Source: Maricaulaceae bacterium EIL42A08
GTDB lineage: Bacteria > Pseudomonadota > Alphaproteobacteria > Caulobacterales > Maricaulaceae
NCBI GenBank assembly: GCA_024178355.1
Contig: JAMZNZ010000002.1
Location: 663,501 to 727,500 of the forward strand
Length of the DNA stretch: 64,000 nt
Direction of reading: 5' to 3'
Of this stretch, positions 59,403-64,000 are shown one piece after another. The stretch's first letter is position 1, and each line of letters opens with the position of its first letter. The translations under genes and the position numbers were made by a program. The notes under the pieces were generated by a model, which was not told where the DNA came from, did no database searches, and saw only the letters and a program-made list of their open reading frames with translations.

Positions 59403-60644
59403 CTAGATGAGAAAGCTCTTGGCTTTGTGCAAGGCCTCAAGGAAAGCATCCACCTCATCGGCGGTGTTATACGGTGCAAAGCTGGCACGCACCGTACCGG
59501 GCACACCATAGCGCTTCATCAGCGGATGCGCACAATGGTGCCCGGCCCGAACGGCAACGCCATACTTGTCCATCAATTGTGCGAGGTCGTGCGGGTGCGC
59601 CCCATCGATCAGAAAGCTGGCAATAGCGCCCTTGTTCTGGGTGCGGCCAAACAGGCGGATTCCTTCAATCTCTGACAGTCCGGCCTCAGCGCGATCCAGC
59701 AGGCTGCGCTCATGCTCCAGAGCCGCAGTGCGATCGAGTGCATTGACCCAGTCGATCGCCGCGCCCAACCCGATCACATCAGCGATGGCCGGCGTGCCGG
59801 CTTCGAATTTGTGAGGCACGTCGGCGTAAACGACGCCATCTTCGCTAACCTCGGCAATCATCTCACCCCCGCCCTGGTAAGGCGGAAGACGGTCCAGCCA
59901 GTCGCCAGCAGCGTAAAGCACGCCCGCACCATTGGGGCCGTAGAGCTTGTGGCCTGTGAAGACGTAGAAATCACAACCGATTTCAGACACATCAACCGGC
60001 ATGTGAACGGCGGCCTGTGTGCCATCAAACAGGATCGCCGCGCCATGCTGGTGAGCGACGCGGGTCAGTTCTTCAGCCGGATTAGCCGTACCCAGCACGT
60101 TGGACATGTGAACAATGCTGACGAACTTCGTGCGCTCTGTGAACAGGCCGCGATAGGCCTCCATGTCCAGCGCGCCATTCTCATCGACCGGGATCCACTT
60201 GATCACCACACCCTTCTGCTCACGCAGGAAGTGCCAGGGCACAATGTTGGAGTGGTGCTCCATCTGAGACAGGATGACCTCGTCGCCCTCTTTCAGGCTT
60301 TGCCCAAAGCTTGAGGCCACAAGATTGATCGCGTCCGTCGCACCCTTGGCAAAAACGATGTTGGACGCTGCTTCAGCGCCCAGAAACGCCGCCGTCTTGG
60401 TGCGCGTGGCCTCAAACGCCTCGGTCGCCTCGTTGGCCATGGTGTGCAGGCCGCGGTGCACATTGGCGTAGGAGGTGCGCCAGACATTGGCCACCGCTTC
60501 AATCACCGCTTCAGGCTTTTGCGCAGACGCCGCGTTGTCGAAATAGACCAGCGGCTTGCCATTCACCTGCCGCGACAGGATCGGGAATTCAGCACGCAGG
60601 GCGTCGACGTCAAACGCTGCCACCGTTTTGGTGTGGGCCGTCAT
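59403..60644 (-). CDS. sufS: Cysteine desulfurase SufS
   Basis: PLP enzyme releasing sulfur from cysteine for Fe-S cluster building. The 413-residue class V aminotransferase-fold protein has the PLP lysine Lys233 (FTGHKLYGPNGAG) and the active Cys371 in RAGHHCAHPLM, the short SufS-type loop, which distinguishes it from IscS. It directly follows sufD. Confidence 0.96.
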   Translation of the reverse strand: MTAHTKTVAAFDVDALRAEFPILSRQVNGKPLVYFDNAASAQKPEAVIEAVANVWRTSYANVHRGLHTMANEATEAFEATRTKTAAFLGAEAASNIVFAKGATDAINLVASSFGQSLKEGDEVILSQMEHHSNIVPWHFLREQKGVVIKWIPVDENGALDMEAYRGLFTERTKFVSIVHMSNVLGTANPAEELTRVAHQHGAAILFDGTQAAVHMPVDVSEIGCDFYVFTGHKLYGPNGAGVLYAAGDWLDRLPPYQGGGEMIAEVSEDGVVYADVPHKFEAGTPAIADVIGLGAAIDWVNALDRTAALEHERSLLDRAEAGLSEIEGIRLFGRTQNKGAIASFLIDGAHPHDLAQLMDKYGVAVRAGHHCAHPLMKRYGVPGTVRASFAPYNTADEVDAFLEALHKAKSFLI

Positions 60645-61736
60645 TTACAGCGTCTCCAACCGGTCTGTCAGGCGTTCCAGCAACGCCTCACGAAGACCTT
60701 CATGGTTCATCTTTTCAATGGGTTCTGCCAGGAAGCTACAGGTCAGCATCGCCCGCGCGCTGGCTTCATCCAGGCCGCGCTGGCGCATATAGAACAGCGC
60801 ATCCTCATCAATGGCCCCAAACGCATTGCCGTGGGCGCAGATCACGTCATCGGCGTAAATCTCAAGCTCAGGCTTGGCGTCGATCTCCGCACCCGCATCC
60901 ATCAGCAGGCCGCGATGCTGCATCTGGGCGTCGGTCTTCTGAGCCGCACGTTCAACGTGGATCTTGCCCTGGAAGACACCTCGCCCGCCCTTGGCGACAG
61001 CGCCTTTAAACAGCTCGTCGGTTTCTCCGTTTGGCCCGGCATGACGCACGTTGGAGGTCTGATCGAGATGCAGCCCTTCACCCAGCACGTATGCACCATT
61101 CATGGAAAGCTTCGCGCCCTCGCCGCTATGCAGAACGTGGGTTTCCAGCCGGGCAAGCTTCGCTCCAAAGCCCAGCGTGGTTTGCTCCACGCTCGCCTCA
61201 GGGCCCAGCGACAGGCCGGAGGTCACCACCAGTGCCGAATTTGGCATGGCGTTCTGCTCGATCACGCGGGTCAGCTTTGCGCCTTCAGCCACAGTGATGT
61301 TCACCGCGATATTGGCAAAGCTGCCCTTACCGCCCTGATAGCTTTCGTGCAGCACCGCTTCCACGCCCGCAGGCACTGTCACCGAGACGATACGATGGCC
61401 GGTGGCTGAACCGATAAAGTCTAGATTGAGCGTTTCACCATCGGCAAGCTCATAGACCGCGCAGTCACCGCCCAGCGCCGCGGCCAGGCGCGGCATGATC
61501 ATGCTGGGCTCGCGCTCAAGCTTTGCAACGGCATCGGGCTCGCGGCTGGCATGCAGGATGACCTCACCGGCTTCAGCGGGAAAGCGGGACAGGACCGTCT
61601 TCAGGTCCGTCCACTTCCACGCTTCCACGCGGCGGTGGGGCAGCCCCTTGGCCATCAGTTCATCAAGCAGCGCGCCCTCAGGCAGCGCGTCAGCGATCGC
61701 GTTTTCAAAGTCGGACAGGCGTACCGGTGCCGTCAT
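60645..61736 (-). CDS. sufD: Fe-S cluster assembly protein SufD
   Basis: Part of the SufBCD scaffold; pairs with SufB and needs SufC ATPase. The 363-residue protein has a helical N-terminus (EALLDELMAKGLPHRRVEAWKWTDL) and the beta-helix with DAGAEIDAKPELEIYADDV, CAHGNAFGAIDEDALFYMRQRGL and the final REALLERLTDRL. It shares one base with the sufC stop and abuts sufS. Confidence 0.96.
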   Translation of the reverse strand: MTAPVRLSDFENAIADALPEGALLDELMAKGLPHRRVEAWKWTDLKTVLSRFPAEAGEVILHASREPDAVAKLEREPSMIMPRLAAALGGDCAVYELADGETLNLDFIGSATGHRIVSVTVPAGVEAVLHESYQGGKGSFANIAVNITVAEGAKLTRVIEQNAMPNSALVVTSGLSLGPEASVEQTTLGFGAKLARLETHVLHSGEGAKLSMNGAYVLGEGLHLDQTSNVRHAGPNGETDELFKGAVAKGGRGVFQGKIHVERAAQKTDAQMQHRGLLMDAGAEIDAKPELEIYADDVICAHGNAFGAIDEDALFYMRQRGLDEASARAMLTCSFLAEPIEKMNHEGLREALLERLTDRLETL

Positions 61737-62500
61737 TATGCTGCGGCTCCCACGTATTTGTCATAGCCTTCACGTTCCAGTTCATGGGCCAGCTCAGGGC
61801 CGCCCGTCGCCTGGATTTTCCCGTCTGCCATCACGTGAACCACGTCAGGTTTGAGGTAATCGAGCAGGCGCTGGTAGTGCGTGATGACCAACATGGACCG
61901 CTCCGGCGAGCGCAAGGCATTCACACCTTCAGCCACCACTTTGAGCGCATCGATATCAAGCCCGGAGTCAGTCTCATCGAGGATCAGAAGTTTCGGCTCT
62001 AGCATCAGCGCCTGGAAGATCTCCATGCGCTTCTTCTCACCACCGGAAAAGCCGACATTGACCGGGCGCTTCAGCATTTCATTGGAAATGCCCAGCTTGG
62101 CTGCAGCTTCGCGCGCCTGCTTCATGAAGACCGGCGCGGTCACTTCGTCTTCGCCACGGGCGCGGCGCTGAGCGTTGAGCGCTTCTTTCACAAAGGTCAG
62201 CGTCGGCACGCCGGGGATTTCCACCGGATACTGGAAGGACAGGAAGACGCCGTTCGCGGCGCGCTCTTCCGGGTCCATGTCCAGGAGGTCAGCGCCAACA
62301 AGCGTCGCGCCACCGCCGGTAATTTCATAACCATCACGGCCCGACAGAATGTAGGACAGGGTGGACTTGCCACAGCCATTGGGCCCCATCACCGCGTGAA
62401 CCTCGCCTTTCGGCGCGGTCAGCGTGACACCCTTCAAAATCTGGCGGCCATCGCCCTCTTCGGTTTCAACACGGGCGGCCAGGTCTTTGATCTCAAGCAT
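61736..62500 (-). CDS. sufC: Fe-S cluster assembly ATPase SufC
   Basis: ABC-type ATPase that drives SufBD rearrangement during cluster assembly. The 254-residue protein has Walker A GPNGCGKSTL, the SufC-type signature FSGGEKKRMEIFQALML, Walker B LLILDETDSGLDIDAL and switch His in VITHYQRLL. It shares one base with the sufD start. It lies 12 bases after a small membrane-protein gene that separates it from sufB. Confidence 0.97.
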   Translation of the reverse strand: MLEIKDLAARVETEEGDGRQILKGVTLTAPKGEVHAVMGPNGCGKSTLSYILSGRDGYEITGGGATLVGADLLDMDPEERAANGVFLSFQYPVEIPGVPTLTFVKEALNAQRRARGEDEVTAPVFMKQAREAAAKLGISNEMLKRPVNVGFSGGEKKRMEIFQALMLEPKLLILDETDSGLDIDALKVVAEGVNALRSPERSMLVITHYQRLLDYLKPDVVHVMADGKIQATGGPELAHELEREGYDKYVGAAA

Positions 62501-62512
62501 ATCGTCTTTCCT

Positions 62513-62836
62513 CTAGCGCGCCGTTGTCCGGCTGGCGCCATTTTTTGCTTTACCCGTTTTGTAGTCGGCGGCGGTCCGGTCCGGATCGCCCTTGGTCTTC
62601 ACCGCGATGAATAGCACGCCAAAGCCGATGACCGTCAGGAAGGCAAAGCCCTTCCAGCCGCCGCTAAGCCCCTGCGCGTTGGACTCCGTCCACAGGCCCA
62701 GACCCAGCGTCATCAACGCCATGAAGGCAGCAACGCTCATCCAGCCTTCCCAGGTTATGGGCCGGAAGCTGCCATACCAGAGCGGCTTGCCCACATGGGA
62801 CCGCGCGCGGCGTGCGAACCAATAGCGCTGGGTCAT
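62513..62836 (-). CDS. Small membrane protein inside the suf operon
   Basis: A 107-residue protein of unknown function. Two hydrophobic segments (about residues 34-53 and 62-80) are flanked by a basic, aromatic N-terminus (MTQRYWFARRARSHVGKPLWYG) and a Lys/Thr-rich C-terminus (KTKGDPDRTAADYKTGKAK). It overlaps the preceding small gene by four bases and is 12 bases before sufC, so it is translated with the suf genes. A role in cluster assembly is only suggested by position. Confidence 0.75.
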   Translation of the reverse strand: MTQRYWFARRARSHVGKPLWYGSFRPITWEGWMSVAAFMALMTLGLGLWTESNAQGLSGGWKGFAFLTVIGFGVLFIAVKTKGDPDRTAADYKTGKAKNGASRTTAR

Positions 62837-63117
62837 TGGCCGCCCTCCTCACTCTCACTGAGCGCGCGGGTTTGGGCGAGCTTCACACAAAGCCACTGGG
62901 TCAGCATGACAACGCCACCGACCGACATGAATGCTGCACCGAAGAGTGACCACCAAGCAGGGCCGTCAAAAAGGTCAACAACACCCAATGCATCCAATAA
63001 AAGCAGCACCGGCATCCCGACCATGCCCACGATAAACACAACGAGCGTCGCGCGGTCGAGGCCACGATTCAGGGTGTTCCAAATCTTTTGCGCTGTTTCG
63101 ATGGGATTGCGGCTCAC
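62833..63117 (-). CDS. Second small membrane protein inside the suf operon
   Basis: A 94-residue protein of unknown function with two hydrophobic segments (about residues 25-50 and 55-77) separated by a short acidic/aromatic turn (DLFDGPAWWSLF), and an acidic C-terminal end (SESEEGGQ). Its start shares one base with the sufB stop and its end overlaps the next gene by four bases, so translation is coupled to both. Confidence 0.72.
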   Translation of the reverse strand: MSRNPIETAQKIWNTLNRGLDRATLVVFIVGMVGMPVLLLLDALGVVDLFDGPAWWSLFGAAFMSVGGVVMLTQWLCVKLAQTRALSESEEGGQ

Positions 63118-64000
63118 TACCCCACACTCCCCTCAAGGCTCACCTTCACAAGCGCCTGGGCTTCGACGGCGAACTCCATGGGCAATTCCTGGAGCACGTC
63201 GCGGCAGAAGCCGTTGACGAGCAGGGCCACGGCCGTCTCCTCGTCGAGGCCGCGCTGGCGGGCGTAGAAGAGCTGGTCGTCTGAAAGCTTGGAGGTTGTC
63301 GCCTCATGCTCCAGCGTGGCCTTGGGCGTCTTGGCTTCCACGTAAGGCACGGTGTGCGCCCCGCACTGATCGCCGATCAGCAGGCTGTCACACTGGGTGA
63401 AGTTGCGCGCGCCTTCGGCCTTGGCATGCACTGAGACGAGACCGCGATAGGTCTGGTCGGAACGCCCGGCAGAAATGCCCTTGGAGATCACGCGCGACTT
63501 CGTGTTCTTGCCCAGATGGATCATCTTGGTGCCAGTGTCGGCCTGCTGACGCCCATTGGTCACGGCAATGGAATAGAACTCACCCTGGCTGTTATCACCC
63601 TTCAGGATGCAGCTGGGGTATTTCCAGGTAATCGCTGAACCGGTCTCAACCTGGGTCCAGCTGACCTTGGAGTTGCGACCGCGGCAGTCGGCGCGCTTGG
63701 TCACGAAGTTATAGACCCCGCCCTTGCCGTCCTTGTCGCCCGGCCACCAGTTCTGAACCGTGGAGTATTTGATCTCTGCGTCATCGAGCGCCACCAGCTC
63801 CACCACAGCGGCGTGCAGCTGGTTTTCGTCGCGCATGGGCGCGGTGCACCCTTCGAGATAGGAGACGTAAGCGCCCTCATCGGCAATGATCAGCGTCCGC
63901 TCAAACTGGCCGGTGCCTTCAGCATTGATGCGGAAGTAAGTCGACAGCTCCATCGGGCAGCGCACACCCTTGGGCACATAGACAAAGGAACCATCGGTAA
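63117..64000 (-). CDS. sufB: Fe-S cluster assembly protein SufB (runs off the right edge)
   Basis: Core scaffold of the SUF machinery. About 294 C-terminal residues are visible, read without a break to the window edge ([16 protein letters not shown] upstream of the first internal Met). Conserved segments are [93 protein letters not shown], and [19 protein letters not shown]. The 5' part and any iscR are beyond the window. Confidence 0.97.
   Translation of the reverse strand, partial: TDGSFVYVPKGVRCPMELSTYFRINAEGTGQFERTLIIADEGAYVSYLEGCTAPMRDENQLHAAVVELVALDDAEIKYSTVQNWWPGDKDGKGGVYNFVTKRADCRGRNSKVSWTQVETGSAITWKYPSCILKGDNSQGEFYSIAVTNGRQQADTGTKMIHLGKNTKSRVISKGISAGRSDQTYRGLVSVHAKAEGARNFTQCDSLLIGDQCGAHTVPYVEAKTPKATLEHEATTSKLSDDQLFYARQRGLDEETAVALLVNGFCRDVLQELPMEFAVEAQALVKVSLEGSVG

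Overview
The window is a GC-rich, gene-dense piece of a chromosome from an alphaproteobacterium. The suite of single-copy genes (a 14-subunit nuo operon followed by birA, coaX, rnj, mce and proS; tig-clpP-clpX-lon; a suf operon with sufT and a SufA-type gene; a MaeB with a phosphotransacetylase-like tail) and promoter-like sequences of the Caulobacter sigma-73 type (TTGaC-N10-14-GCTANAWC) suggest the Caulobacterales/Maricaulales side of the class, with a marine Maricaulis/Oceanicaulis-like organism as my best guess. That placement is inference from gene content, not from a database search. I see no phage, IS element, CRISPR array, plasmid or defence gene; most of the window is core genome.

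Layout. 1-4446 (minus): 5' end of proS, a DUF1467 membrane protein, methylmalonyl-CoA epimerase, RNase J, type III pantothenate kinase and biotin ligase, all downstream of and probably partly co-transcribed with the complex I operon. 4430-19387 (minus): nuoA to nuoN in standard order, with one extra SnoaL/NTF2-like gene wedged between nuoD and nuoE by overlapping start/stop codons. 19718-23132 (plus): a MacAB-like tripartite efflux adaptor, ATPase and permease; the adaptor carries an unusual insert with two LTxxQ motifs. 23161-26443: terminator, tRNA-Asp, a CE15-like esterase lipoprotein, a secreted helical-repeat protein and tRNA-Val.

26456-27809 (minus): pheA (chorismate mutase-prephenate dehydratase) with a complete attenuator in front of it: a 20-residue leader peptide rich in Phe and Tyr codons, an antiterminator pairing and an intrinsic terminator. 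The putative promoter would place transcription start on or next to the leader ATG, so the leader mRNA may be leaderless. tRNA-Val starts 12 bases after the pheA stop. 27930-29489: a cyclophilin lipoprotein and ilvE. 29662-36088 (minus): lon, clpX, clpP, tig, i.e. the protein quality-control cluster; trigger factor has a long Lys/Ala-rich tail. 36089-37760: an intergenic stretch with repeat-like hairpins, tRNA-Leu and an unrecognised 272-residue protein with its own good promoter.

37824-45739: a TPMT-like methyltransferase, a MATE exporter, malic enzyme, NAD(P)H-hydrate repair enzyme, then glnB-glnA (nitrogen control and ammonia assimilation). 45948-57827 (plus): a large autotransporter, a lytic transglycosylase lipoprotein, parE, two tandem exported amidohydrolases (the second with an apparently degraded metal site), an RhlE-type helicase and a GGDEF protein. 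57898-64000 (minus): a glutathione S-transferase and the suf operon, with two small membrane proteins between sufB and sufC.

The best candidates for something not in a routine annotation are the pheA attenuator with its possibly leaderless leader peptide, the LTxxQ-bearing efflux adaptor, the SnoaL-like gene inside nuo, the modified NuoL loop and the trigger-factor tail. None is proof of a new system.
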